Below, one piece after another: positions 44,858-52,091 of a stretch of DNA of 64,000 nucleotides. This DNA comes from Neoroseomonas eburnea (GTDB lineage: Bacteria; Pseudomonadota; Alphaproteobacteria; Acetobacterales; Acetobacteraceae). The first letter of the stretch is position 1. Each line of letters starts with the position of its first letter. The DNA lies in contig NZ_JAAEDL010000010.1 of NCBI RefSeq assembly GCF_018129005.1, positions 62,001 through 126,000 on the forward strand, written 5' to 3'. The notes below the pieces were generated by a model. It saw only the letters and a list, made by a program, of their open reading frames with translations, ran no database searches and had not been told where the DNA came from. Position numbers and translations under genes: made by a program.

Positions 44858-44998
44858 TCAAGCGCCGCCATTGACGTTGTTGTAGGCGTCGCGAGGAAGC
44901 GTCCGGCAGGCCGGGCCGCCTGGGCTGCCGCAGCACCCGATCACGAGCAGCGGCAGGATGAGCAGGGCCGCAAGCCGGCGCGGCGCCCTTGCCCGCAC
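44858..44998 (-). CDS. Small predicted lipoprotein (46 residues)
   Basis: The GTG-initiated frame gives an arginine-rich n-region (RARAPRR), hydrophobic LAALLILPLLVIG and a lipobox ending in Cys22 (VIGC), then CGSPGGPACRTLPRDAYNNVNGG. The mature peptide would be only 25 residues with two further cysteines. No clear ribosome site precedes the GTG, but the gene ends a rhodanese transcript (35-base gap) and may be translated by read-through coupling. It resembles entericidin-like tiny lipoproteins by design only. Confidence 0.5.
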   Translation of the reverse strand: MRARAPRRLAALLILPLLVIGCCGSPGGPACRTLPRDAYNNVNGGA

Positions 44999-45032
44999 GG
45001 GGAAGGCGGAGCGCGCCGCGGTCGCTGCCGCA

Positions 45033-45413
45033 TCAGGCCTTCTCGACCTCGCCACCCGCATCGACCCAGCCCTTGAACCCGCCAAGGTTGCGGACGTTCT
45101 CGTAGCCCATGTCATGCAGTGTCTTGAGCACCAGGGCCGAACGCCCGCCCGAGGCACAATACGCGATGATCGTCTTCGCCCGGTCGAAATTCGCGTCGTG
45201 CAGCGCCGAGGCCGGGTCGGCACGGAACTCCACCAGGCCGCGCGGGATGGCCAGCGCGCCGGGCACCTTGCCGGAGACCGCGACCTCGTTCGGCTCCCGC
45301 ACGTCGAGGAAGACCACGTCGGGCCGACCGATCAGGCCTTTCGCCTCGTCGGGAGCGATCCGCGGCACGACGGCCTCGGCGGCGGCGAGCATCTGCTGGA
45401 CGGTGACGGTCAT
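45033..45413 (-). CDS. Rhodanese-like domain protein
   Basis: Single-domain sulfurtransferase, 126 residues. The substrate loop CASGGRS follows Cys86 in TIIAYCASGGRSALV; FLDVREPNEVAVSGKVPGALAIP is the conserved CH2-type beginning. It is cytoplasmic, with an N-terminal helical extension (VQQMLAAAEAVVPRI). The chosen ATG has GAGGAA six bases upstream; an ATG nine codons earlier is unsupported. It probably handles persulfide or thiosulfate sulfur. A tiny lipoprotein gene follows. Confidence 0.92.
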   Translation of the reverse strand: MTVTVQQMLAAAEAVVPRIAPDEAKGLIGRPDVVFLDVREPNEVAVSGKVPGALAIPRGLVEFRADPASALHDANFDRAKTIIAYCASGGRSALVLKTLHDMGYENVRNLGGFKGWVDAGGEVEKA

Positions 45414-45734
45414 CGGCTTTCCTCTCGAAGCGGGAGCCAAGTCTAAGCTGACCCCGGGCAGTCAGCCCAGGGAGGTCGGAAGCGCGGCCGCCGTCCCGTG
45501 GCCGCGAAGGCAGCGGAGGCGGCGGCGACGCGACGGCGGGTCCTATCTGGCGCCCCATGTCGCGGCCCTGGGCGATGCGGCCGCCGCAGGGCGCGGCCCA
45601 GAGGGTGGCGACGGGCGCTGCATCCTGCCCGCGAAGGTCGCTGGAACTCCGGCGCACGAAGCGGACAAGCTGGCCATTGACAGCAAAGGCTGGTGGCCTG
45701 AGAACGATGTCCGCAGGACTTCGGAACCGGGCCA
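45414..45734. other. Intergenic stretch upstream of rhodanese gene
   Basis: About 320 bases without a recognised gene. It contains a 44-base module shared with 35.1 kb and several GC-rich dyads, and must hold the rhodanese promoter. Both strands have open frames here, but none with a ribosome site and protein-like composition. Confidence 0.5.
45633..45675 (+). repeat. 44-base segment shared with 35111-35153
   Basis: Counterpart of the module at 35.1 kb (GAAGGTCGCTGGAACTCCGG, then CGCACGAAGCGG). It is 60 bases before repeat copy D, matching the spacing at copy C. Confidence 0.65.
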
Positions 45735-45841
45735 CCAGAGCGATTTCCGTTCGCCTCCGTTCACGGCAACCACGCCAGAATCCTGCTTTCGCGAGCACCT
45801 TCGCCCGATCAGGCGATTCCACTGATCGGGATCGGTTCTAC
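45735..45841 (-). repeat. 108-bp terminal-inverted-repeat element, copy D
   Basis: 107 bases. Minus strand: GTAGAAC start, CCCGATCAGTGGAATCGCC then TGATCGGGCG (one base shorter than copy A), core AAGGTGCTCGCGAAAGCAGG, distal GGCGAACGGAAATC, end GCTCTGG. The TAG in GTAGAAC is the stop codon of the YbaK-family gene. Confidence 0.85.
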
Positions 45842-46311
45842 GCCCCCTCCTTCACCTCGGCCACGGCGGCGCCGGTGATGCGGAGAAGATCCGCCGGCGA
45901 GGTGCGGAAGACGTGCCGGGGCGAACCCGCCGCTGCCCAGACCGGGTCCAGCGCCATCAGGTCGGCATCGAGCAGCAGGATCGGCGGCGCCAGGTGCCCG
46001 ACCGGGGAGACGCCGCCGATCGCGAAGCCTGTGGTGTCGCGCACCCAGGTGCCGTCCGCCCGCTTCACCGGCTGGCCGACCGCGGCCGCGACCTTGGCCA
46101 TGTCCACCCGGTTGGCGCCGGAGGCGATGACCAGCACCGCCCGCGACCCGGCGCGGAAGACGATGGACTTGGCGATCTGCGCCACGTCGCAGCCGACCGC
46201 CGCGGCGGCGTCCGCGGCGCTGCGCGTGCCTTCGGGGAAGGCCTCGATGGTGTCCGGATGGTCCGCCGCCAGCAGCGCGGCGCGGACGCGTTCGACCGAA
46301 GATCCGCTCAT
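45838..46311 (-). CDS. YbaK/EbsC-family aminoacyl-tRNA deacylase-like protein
   Basis: 157 residues. The family hydrolyses mischarged aminoacyl-tRNAs in trans (Cys-tRNA(Pro), Ala-tRNA(Pro) and similar). Typical blocks: DVAQIAKSIVFRAGSRAVLVIASGANRVD with the catalytic-site Lys, FAIGGVSPVGH and a C-terminal HVFRTSPADLLRITGA. Cytoplasmic. Monocistronic; its TAG stop lies in repeat copy D. The precise tRNA specificity (YbaK, ProXp or other) cannot be read. Confidence 0.92.
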   Translation of the reverse strand: MSGSSVERVRAALLAADHPDTIEAFPEGTRSAADAAAAVGCDVAQIAKSIVFRAGSRAVLVIASGANRVDMAKVAAAVGQPVKRADGTWVRDTTGFAIGGVSPVGHLAPPILLLDADLMALDPVWAAAGSPRHVFRTSPADLLRITGAAVAEVKEGA

Positions 46312-46321
46312 GCCCCTGCCG

Positions 46322-46714
46322 CTACCACAGGGACAGCCCGGCGCCGAGGGCGAGCCCCGCGGCCCCGAACAGGGCGCCGAGCGTCAGCAGCATTCCGCCC
46401 CCGCGCAACGGCAGAATGTCGGGCTCCCGCGACACCCCTGCGGCATGCGCGGCGCGCCCGGCCAGCATGGCGAGGCCGGCCGCGTGCAGCGCCCAGGCCG
46501 CGGCGCCGCAGAGTTCCGCCGCCAGCAGCGCGACGAGGAAGACCGGCACGTATTCCGCGAAGTTCGCATGCACCCGCACCGCGCGTTCCAGCCGCCGGTC
46601 GCCGCCGGTGCCGAGCACCACCCGCGAGCGCGTGCGTTCCGCGAAGACGCGGAACGTCAGGCCCAGGAACAGGGCGATCAGAAGCCCCGCGTACAGCGCA
46701 GTCACCCTCGGCAT
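46322..46714 (-). CDS. MAPEG-family membrane protein
   Basis: 130 residues with four TM helices: VTALYAGLLIALFLGLTFRV, AEYVPVFLVALLAAELCG, AAWALHAAGLAMLAGRAAHA and GGGMLLTLGALFGAAGLALG. The central ERAVRVHANFAEYVPVF is the MAPEG signature (glutathione/eicosanoid metabolism superfamily). The bacterial role is mostly unknown, possibly membrane glutathione transferase. The next gene on the strand, ybaK, starts 10 bases after its stop, so the two form an operon. Divergent from hemW by 36 bases. Confidence 0.92.
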   Translation of the reverse strand: MPRVTALYAGLLIALFLGLTFRVFAERTRSRVVLGTGGDRRLERAVRVHANFAEYVPVFLVALLAAELCGAAAWALHAAGLAMLAGRAAHAAGVSREPDILPLRGGGMLLTLGALFGAAGLALGAGLSLW

Positions 46715-46750
46715 GGAACCCCCTTCGACAGGGCGGCGCGGCGGCGCCAT

Positions 46751-47911
46751 ATGCCTGCCGTGACCGAACCCCTCGCCCTTTACATCCACTGGCCGTTCTG
46801 CGCCGCCAAGTGCCCGTATTGCGACTTCAACTCGCATGTGCGGGACCGGGTGGACGAGACACGCTTCCGCGCCGCCCTGCGGCGGGAGCTGGCGCATGAG
46901 GCGGCGCGCGTCGGCCGCCGCCCGCTCGCCAGCATCTTTTTCGGCGGCGGTACGCCTTCCCTCATGGCGCCGGAGACGGTCGCGGCGCTGATCGAGGATG
47001 CGCGCGCGCTGTTCGACCCGCTGCCGGAGATGGAAGTGACGCTCGAGGCCAACCCGACCAGCGTGGAGGTGGCCAGGCTGCGCGCCTTCCGCGATGCCGG
47101 GGTGAACCGCGCGAGCCTCGGCGTGCAGTCGCTCGAGGAGGAGGCGCTGCGCTTCCTCGGCCGCCGGCACGACACGGCGCAGGCGATCGCGGCGCTGGAG
47201 GCGGCGCGCGGCATCTTTCCCCGCCTGTCCTTCGACCTGATCTATGCCCGCCCCGGCCAGGCGGAGGCGTCCTGGCGGGCGGAGCTGCGGCGCGCCCTGG
47301 CGCTCGCGGCAGACCACCTGTCACTCTACCAGCTCACCATCGAGCCCGGGACGCAATTCGCCACGCTGCATGCCCGCGGCGACTTCTCGCTGCCCGAAGG
47401 TGACGACGCCGCCCGGCTCTACCTGGCGACGGCGGAGGAGGCGGCGCGTTTCGGCCTCTCGGCCTATGAGGTCAGCAACTACGCGAAGCCCGGGGCGGAG
47501 AGCCGGCACAACCTGGCCTATTGGCGCTATGGGGACTACCTCGGCATCGGCGCCGGCGCGCATCAGCGTCTGCTGCTGGATGGGCAGATGCTGGCCACCC
47601 GGCGCCACCGTGCCCCCGAGGTCTGGGCCGAACGCGTCGAGCGCGATGGCCACGCCGCGGTGGAGGAAGAGGCCCTGGCCCCGGAAGCGCGTGGGCGCGA
47701 GGCCCTGCTGATGGGTCTGCGCCTGGCGGAAGGCGTGGATCCGGACCGCATGGCCGCGCGATCGGGCGTGGCCTTCGAGCAGGCCATCGACATCGCCATG
47801 CTCACGGCCTTGCTCGACGAAGGCTACCTGGAATGGACCGCCGGGCGGCTGCGGGCGACGACGGATGGCCTGCTGCGCCTCGACGCCATGCTGCCGCTGC
47901 TGCTCCGCTGA
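46751..47911 (+). CDS. hemW: Radical SAM protein HemW (haem chaperone, coproporphyrinogen III oxidase-like)
   Basis: 386 residues. The N-terminal radical-SAM cluster motif is CAAKCPYCDF (Cys17, Cys21, Cys24); FFGGGTPSLM and LGVQSLEEEALRFLGR follow, and a HemN C-terminal domain ends with the DEGYLEW block. True HemN has an extra cysteine and a longer N-terminus; this N-terminus begins directly with LALYIHWPFC, matching HemW, which delivers haem to respiratory enzymes. In other alphaproteobacteria it lies with rdgB/rph; here it is isolated. Confidence 0.94.
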   Translation: MPAVTEPLALYIHWPFCAAKCPYCDFNSHVRDRVDETRFRAALRRELAHEAARVGRRPLASIFFGGGTPSLMAPETVAALIEDARALFDPLPEMEVTLEANPTSVEVARLRAFRDAGVNRASLGVQSLEEEALRFLGRRHDTAQAIAALEAARGIFPRLSFDLIYARPGQAEASWRAELRRALALAADHLSLYQLTIEPGTQFATLHARGDFSLPEGDDAARLYLATAEEAARFGLSAYEVSNYAKPGAESRHNLAYWRYGDYLGIGAGAHQRLLLDGQMLATRRHRAPEVWAERVERDGHAAVEEEALAPEARGREALLMGLRLAEGVDPDRMAARSGVAFEQAIDIAMLTALLDEGYLEWTAGRLRATTDGLLRLDAMLPLLLR

Positions 47912-47993
47912 AGCAGGGTTCCGCTGCGGTGGGCCAGCCCTGCCGGGTGGCGCCATTCGCGACAGCGGGAGGTTCGAGCGGTGGAGCGCGCTG
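47912..47993. other. Spacer after hemW
   Basis: 82 bases containing short GC-rich dyads (CCGCTGCGGTGGGCC, GCCGGGTGGCG), then the repeat copy E. Together with 48101-48215 this makes a 304-base gap without a gene between hemW and the convergent lipoprotein gene. Confidence 0.4.
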
Positions 47994-48100
47994 CCGGAGC
48001 GGCTTCCGTTCGCCCGGGCTCACGGCAGCCACTCTGGTCTCTTGATCTCGCGACCATCCTCACCCGATCCGGTGATCTCACCCGATCGGGCCTGTTCTGG
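47994..48100 (-). repeat. 108-bp terminal-inverted-repeat element, copy E
   Basis: About 107 bases. The palindrome is strong here: CCCGATCCGGTGA against TCACCCGATCGGG, 13 bp with one mismatch. Core GGATGGTCGCGAGATCAAGAG and distal GGGCGAACGGAAGCCGCTCCGG. The ends are decayed (CCAGAAC / GCTCCGG). Not at a stop codon. Confidence 0.8.
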
Positions 48101-48215
48101 CGGCGGGGGCCGGTGCCCGAACCAGTCCGGGCCGGGCGCGGGCCGACGGAGGTGGAACGCAAACCGCCCGCCGGCAGCATGGCCGACGGCGGGCGGCGCA
48201 GGCGCGACCCTCGCC

Positions 48216-48878
48216 TCAGCGGCGGCGGGCGGCGCGGGCGACGGTGGTGGCGGCCTTCTGGCGCTCGAGCGCCGCGAGGTCCTCGTTCATGTAGCCGCGC
48301 AGCGTCGCGGCGCTGTCGATCATCGCGTCCTGGGACCGCTCGGCGCGGCCGATCTGCACCGTCCAGGCGGCGCGGATGGCCTCGGCGCGGGCGGCGAACC
48401 AGGCATCGCGCTCGGCGGCGGTGGCGAAGCTCGCCGGCGGCAGCGCGACGGTCACATCGAAGAAGCGGCGGACGCGGCCGGTGCGGATGTCCTCGGCGTG
48501 ATTCAGGGAGCCCATGGGGCCGGTCGCCTGATGGTGCTGCACGCCGAAATCGCGCAGCGGACGCAGGGTCACGGCGGTGGCAACGCGGCCCGGGGCGGTG
48601 CAGCTCACCTCGGCGGGCGAGTTGCCGCGCTCGAGGCGCACCTGCGCCGGCGCCGTGATCTGCGCGACCTGCGCGCCGGCCCGCGTCACCGTGCAGGAAG
48701 CGCCGGCCGGGTCGGAGGAGACGGTCACGGCACCGTTCCAGGCGGGCGGGGCCTGCTCACCGTTCAGCGCCGCGCCGTCGGCCCGCACATGGTACGTGCC
48801 GCAGCCCGCGAGGACGAGCAGTGCGGCGAGACCGGGAACGGCTAGGCCGGCGGGGCGGGAAGCAAAGATGGCAGTCAC
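48216..48878 (-). CDS. Predicted lipoprotein, paralogue 1
   Basis: 220 residues, GTG start. The lipoprotein signal ends at Cys26 (AALLVLAGCG). The mature part has a PEGA-like beta domain (VSSDPAGASCTVTRAG, VAQITAPAQVRLERGNSPAEVSCTAPGR; two cysteines). A helical C-terminal half follows, with FFDVTVALPPASFATAAERDAWFAARAEAIRAAW. The next gene upstream on the strand encodes a clear paralogue with the same block order and cysteines. Function unknown; an outer-membrane-attached carbohydrate- or peptidoglycan-interacting protein is a guess from the PEGA-like blocks. Confidence 0.85.
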   Translation of the reverse strand: MTAIFASRPAGLAVPGLAALLVLAGCGTYHVRADGAALNGEQAPPAWNGAVTVSSDPAGASCTVTRAGAQVAQITAPAQVRLERGNSPAEVSCTAPGRVATAVTLRPLRDFGVQHHQATGPMGSLNHAEDIRTGRVRRFFDVTVALPPASFATAAERDAWFAARAEAIRAAWTVQIGRAERSQDAMIDSAATLRGYMNEDLAALERQKAATTVARAARRR

Positions 48879-49243
48879 TGGTGGCGTGTCCCTCTCGATG
48901 GTGGATCCGGCGGAGGCCGGACCGGCCTCAGCCTTAAGTCAGATGTTAATAATTTGCTATCGTCTTATTAAAAAGTCGTCCACCACCCAAGAGTTGTCTT
49001 CGGGTTTTCATGAAATCACATTTTTTGGCGCATATGGCGAAACCTCTCTCCAAAAGAGGGCGCGTCCGGCGAGGGCTGCTGCCCGAGCCCGGCCGGAATG
49101 CTCAGGCCCCTTTGGAAACGCGCCGCGCGGCGCGTTTCCGGGTCCGGCACCGGCCCGCACCTCCACCCGGCCACCCAATCCGGCATACTGACGCGGGCGC
49201 CGGCTGGGGGTGCGGGCCGGTGCCGGGCTTTCCAAACGGTCCT
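48879..49243. other. Spacer between lipoprotein paralogues: AT-rich tract plus large inverted repeat
   Basis: 365 bases. Part 1 (about 48935-49035) is markedly AT-rich (TTAATAATTTGC, TATTAAAAAGTCG, TTTTCATGAAATCACATTTTTTGG) and is probably the promoter of paralogue 1. Part 2 (49100-49245) is palindromic: a 13-bp-armed perfect palindrome GGAAACGCGCCGC / GCGGCGCGTTTCC. In addition, a 17-bp inverted repeat CCGGCACCGGCCCGCAC (49144-49160) pairs with 49208-49224. No gene. Confidence 0.65.
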
Positions 49244-49924
49244 TCAGCGCCGCCGGGCCGGCGGTGCCGTAGGGCGCTCGATGGTCGCCGCCGCCCTTTG
49301 CTGGTCGAGGCGCGCGATGTCTTCCTGCAGGTAGCGCTCCAGCACGTCCGCCGTGTCGATGGTGGCGTTCGGTGCGCGCTGTGCGCGGGCGATCCCCGGC
49401 GCGGCGGCCCGGCGCATCGCCTCCGCGCGGTCGGCGAACCAGGCGTCGCGCGCCTCGGCCGAGGCGAAAGTCGTCGGCGGAAGGTACACGGTCGCATCGT
49501 TGTATCGCCGGGTCGAGCCGGTGCGGACGGCCACGGCATTCTGCACCACGCCGGTACCGATCGGCTGCGGGTGATGAATGTCTGCCGCGAAGTCGCGCAC
49601 CGGGCGGATGGCGAGGGTGGCTTCCATCCGGCCGGGTGCGGAACAGTGGGCGTCGATGATGGCGGCGCCGCGCGCCAGCGGCACCTGGGCCGGGGTGGTG
49701 ATCTCCGCCACCCGGCTGCCGTCCGCCGTGTTGGTCAGCACGCAGCGGGCGCCAGGCGGCTCGGAGGCGATGCCGATCCGCCCCGGATAGGGCGCGGGCC
49801 GTGCTTCGCCGCCGAGTGCCGTGGCGTCGGACGCGGCACTGCCGCAACCCGCCAGCACCAGCAGACCGAGCAAGGCAGTCGCGGCGGGCAGGGCCCGGCG
49901 CCGGATGGTGGGGATGGGCGGCAT
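49244..49924 (-). CDS. Predicted lipoprotein, paralogue 2
   Basis: 226 residues from MPPIPTIRRRALPAA, with GAGGAA four bases upstream. The lipobox is at Cys27 (LLVLAGCGS). It shares with paralogue 1 the order ASEPPGARCVL, VAEITTPAQVPLARG, HCSAPGRMEATLAIRPVRDFAADIHHPQPIG, then VYLPPTTFASAEARDAWFADRAEAMRRA and an acidic/helical YLQEDIARLDQQRAAAT end. Roughly a third or more of positions match. A tandem duplication followed by divergence is inferred. The upstream region is AT-rich, like that of paralogue 1. Confidence 0.85.
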   Translation of the reverse strand: MPPIPTIRRRALPAATALLGLLVLAGCGSAASDATALGGEARPAPYPGRIGIASEPPGARCVLTNTADGSRVAEITTPAQVPLARGAAIIDAHCSAPGRMEATLAIRPVRDFAADIHHPQPIGTGVVQNAVAVRTGSTRRYNDATVYLPPTTFASAEARDAWFADRAEAMRRAAAPGIARAQRAPNATIDTADVLERYLQEDIARLDQQRAAATIERPTAPPARRR

Positions 49925-50101
49925 GGGTTCCTCGCTGGCCTTGGGCGACGCCGCGCTCGCCACACGACCCCGTCGCGCGGCCTCCCGCAGCAGGGAGGAT
50001 ATTAATGATTTGGCAACTTCTCGAAAACTGGAATTTTCGCAAAAACAAAGACGTCATTCGGATGCCTTGATGCGCGGCGCGGCCCCCGCGAGACTGCGCC
50101 G
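49925..50101 (-). promoter_or_regulatory. AT-rich upstream region of lipoprotein paralogue 2
   Basis: Near 49998-50060 the sequence ATATTAATGATTTGGCAACTTC then AAAACTGGAATTTTCGCAAAAAC stands out from the GC-rich background. ATTAATGATTTGGCA resembles GTTAATAATTTGCTA upstream of paralogue 1, so a shared promoter or operator seems duplicated with the genes. The far end also serves the divergent SirB1-like gene. Confidence 0.45.
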
Positions 50102-50953
50102 ATGTCCCGTGCCCCCCAGGACGAGGCCCGCGCCGCGCTCGATGCCGCGGGCCAGTTGCCGGATGCCGAGCTCGATCTCGCCGCGATCGCGCTGCAGTTC
50201 GCACGGGTGGACGCGCCGGAGGCCGACTGGCGGGAGGCCACCGCGGCGCTGACCGCGATCGCGCGCGCCGCGGTCGAGGCCGCGGCGGCGGACCCACTCG
50301 CGGATGGCGGCGACCTCGAGGCACGGCGGGCGGTGCTCGCCGCCGTGCTGCATGGCCGTTTCGGCCTCTCCGGCGATGCCGAGACCTATGACGACCTCGC
50401 CAATGCGAACCTGATCCGGGTGCTGCAGCGGGCGCGCGGCCTGCCGGTGGCGCTCGGCATCCTGTGGCTGCACGCGGCCGAAGCGGCGGGCTGGGGCGCG
50501 CATGGCGTCGATTTCCCGGGGCATTTCCTGCTCGCGCTGGAAGGGCCGCGGGGGCAACTCGTGCTCGACGTCTTCGCCGGTGGCGAGGTGCTGGACCCGC
50601 CGGCGCTGCGCGCCCTGCTCAAGCGGATGGAGGGGGCGGCGGCGGAGCTGCGCCCCGGCCTGCTGCGACCGATGGCGAAGCGGGAGGTCCTGCTGCGCCT
50701 GCAGAACAACATCAAGCTGCGGCGGCTGAAGGCGGGCGACCTGCAGGGCGCGCTGGCCTGCACCGAGGACATGCTCCGCCTGGCGCCTGACGCGGCGGCC
50801 CTGTGGCGCGAGGCGGGGCTGATGAACCAGCGGCTCGATCGGATCGGCGCCGCGCTGGCCTGCCTGGAGCGCTTCCTCGCTCTGGCGCCGGAGGGCGCCT
50901 CGGCGGATCGCATCCGCGCGCTGACGGTCGAATTGCGGCAGCGGCTGAACTGA
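50102..50953 (+). CDS. SirB1-family transglutaminase-like/TPR protein
   Basis: 283 residues, soluble. N-terminal transglutaminase-like domain of the SirB1 type: YDDLANANLIRVLQRARGLPVALGILWLHAA and GVDFPGHFLLALEG (the Pro-Gly-His-Phe element). The catalytic Cys of active transglutaminases appears absent, as in most of this family. A C-terminal tetratricopeptide-like region includes RRLKAGDLQGALACTEDMLRLAPDA and DRIGAALACLERFLALAP. Function unclear; family members are regulatory or protein-interaction proteins. Start at MSRAPQ without an obvious ribosome site. Confidence 0.9.
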   Translation: MSRAPQDEARAALDAAGQLPDAELDLAAIALQFARVDAPEADWREATAALTAIARAAVEAAAADPLADGGDLEARRAVLAAVLHGRFGLSGDAETYDDLANANLIRVLQRARGLPVALGILWLHAAEAAGWGAHGVDFPGHFLLALEGPRGQLVLDVFAGGEVLDPPALRALLKRMEGAAAELRPGLLRPMAKREVLLRLQNNIKLRRLKAGDLQGALACTEDMLRLAPDAAALWREAGLMNQRLDRIGAALACLERFLALAPEGASADRIRALTVELRQRLN

Positions 50954-51055
50954 CGGGCGCCGGGCCCTTTACTGCCCCTTTATCAGCGAATCGGCATCTT
51001 GCGCTGCAGCGCGCGGCTCTTACTCTGCGCGGCAAGTATCGCCGGAGGAATTTCC

Positions 51056-52024
51056 ATGAATCGCCGCACGCTGCTCGCGGCCGGCTTCGCCGCGCCCTTC
51101 GCCCGCGCCCATGCGCAGGCTGCCTGGGCACCGAATCGGCCGATCCGCTTCATCGTCCCCTTCGTCGCCGGCGGCAGCACCGACGTCGCCGCGCGCATCA
51201 TCGCCGACCGCATGGGCGAAACCCTGGGCCAGCCCGTGGTGGTGGAGAACCGCGGCGGCTCGGGCGGCAACATCGGCGGAGACATCGTGGCGAAGGCGCC
51301 GCCCGACGGACACACCATCCTGATGGGCGTCACCGGGCTGCTCTCCACCAACCGGCACATCTATCGCCAGATGCCCTTCGATCCCGATCGCGACCTCGCC
51401 CCCGTCTCCATGGCCTACACGGCGGACATGGCGATCGTCGTGACCAACGGGCTGCCGGTGCGCACGCTCGCCGAGTTCGTCGCGCTGGCGAAGGCCAATC
51501 CCGGCAAGTACTCCTTCGGCTCCTCGGGCCACGGCGCCTCGACGCACACGGCGGCGGAACTGTTCCGCCTCGCCGCCGGCATCGATATGGTGCACGTGCC
51601 CTATCGCGGCTCGGGCGCGGCGATGAACGACCTGGTCGCGGGCAATATCGAGATGATGCTGGTGCAGATCGCCGGCGCGGCGGGGAACATCCGCGCCAAC
51701 CAGATCCGCGCCCTGGCGGCGACCGGCCCACGGCGCCACGCGCTGATCCCTGACGTGCCCTCGATCGCCGAGGCCGGCTATCCGCAGGCCGAGGCGACAT
51801 CCTGGGGTTGCGTCATGGTGCCGGCCGGGACTCCCGCGCCGGTGGTCCTGCGCCTGTCCCAGTCGGTGCAGGACGCGGTCGCGCACCCGCCGGTGGCGCA
51901 GCGGCTGGAGCGGGCGGGCGTGGACGGTGCTGCCTCCTCCCCAGAGCAACTCGCGGCCTTCATCCGGTCGGAAGGCGAGAAATGGGGCCGGGTGGTGCGG
52001 GAGGCCGGGATCCGCGTCGAATAG
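51056..52024 (+). CDS. Bug-family (TctC-like) periplasmic receptor
   Basis: 322 residues. Signal with twin arginine (MNRRTLLAAG...AHAQA), so Tat export is possible. Signature RFIVPFVAGGSTDVAARI and VENRGGSGGNIGGDIVAKA, later DLVAGNIEMMLVQIAGA. GGAGGAA is seven bases before ATG. The next gene, lutA, starts 67 bases downstream on the same strand and is followed by a coupled dioxygenase, suggesting the receptor binds a 2-hydroxy- or oxo-carboxylate used by them. No TctAB genes are nearby. It differs clearly from the receptors at 1.1 and 63.2 kb. Confidence 0.93.
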   Translation: MNRRTLLAAGFAAPFARAHAQAAWAPNRPIRFIVPFVAGGSTDVAARIIADRMGETLGQPVVVENRGGSGGNIGGDIVAKAPPDGHTILMGVTGLLSTNRHIYRQMPFDPDRDLAPVSMAYTADMAIVVTNGLPVRTLAEFVALAKANPGKYSFGSSGHGASTHTAAELFRLAAGIDMVHVPYRGSGAAMNDLVAGNIEMMLVQIAGAAGNIRANQIRALAATGPRRHALIPDVPSIAEAGYPQAEATSWGCVMVPAGTPAPVVLRLSQSVQDAVAHPPVAQRLERAGVDGAASSPEQLAAFIRSEGEKWGRVVREAGIRVE

Positions 52025-52091
52025 CAGGGCGGCGCGCGTCGCAGGGGCTAGGGACTGTCCGACAGGCGGGGGGGTGCCTATTCTTCTCTCC

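Noticed and set aside
15253-48100. Reading the dispersed 108-bp units as a CRISPR or other regular array
   Set aside because: Copies are kilobases apart, in both orientations, with no constant spacing and no cas genes.
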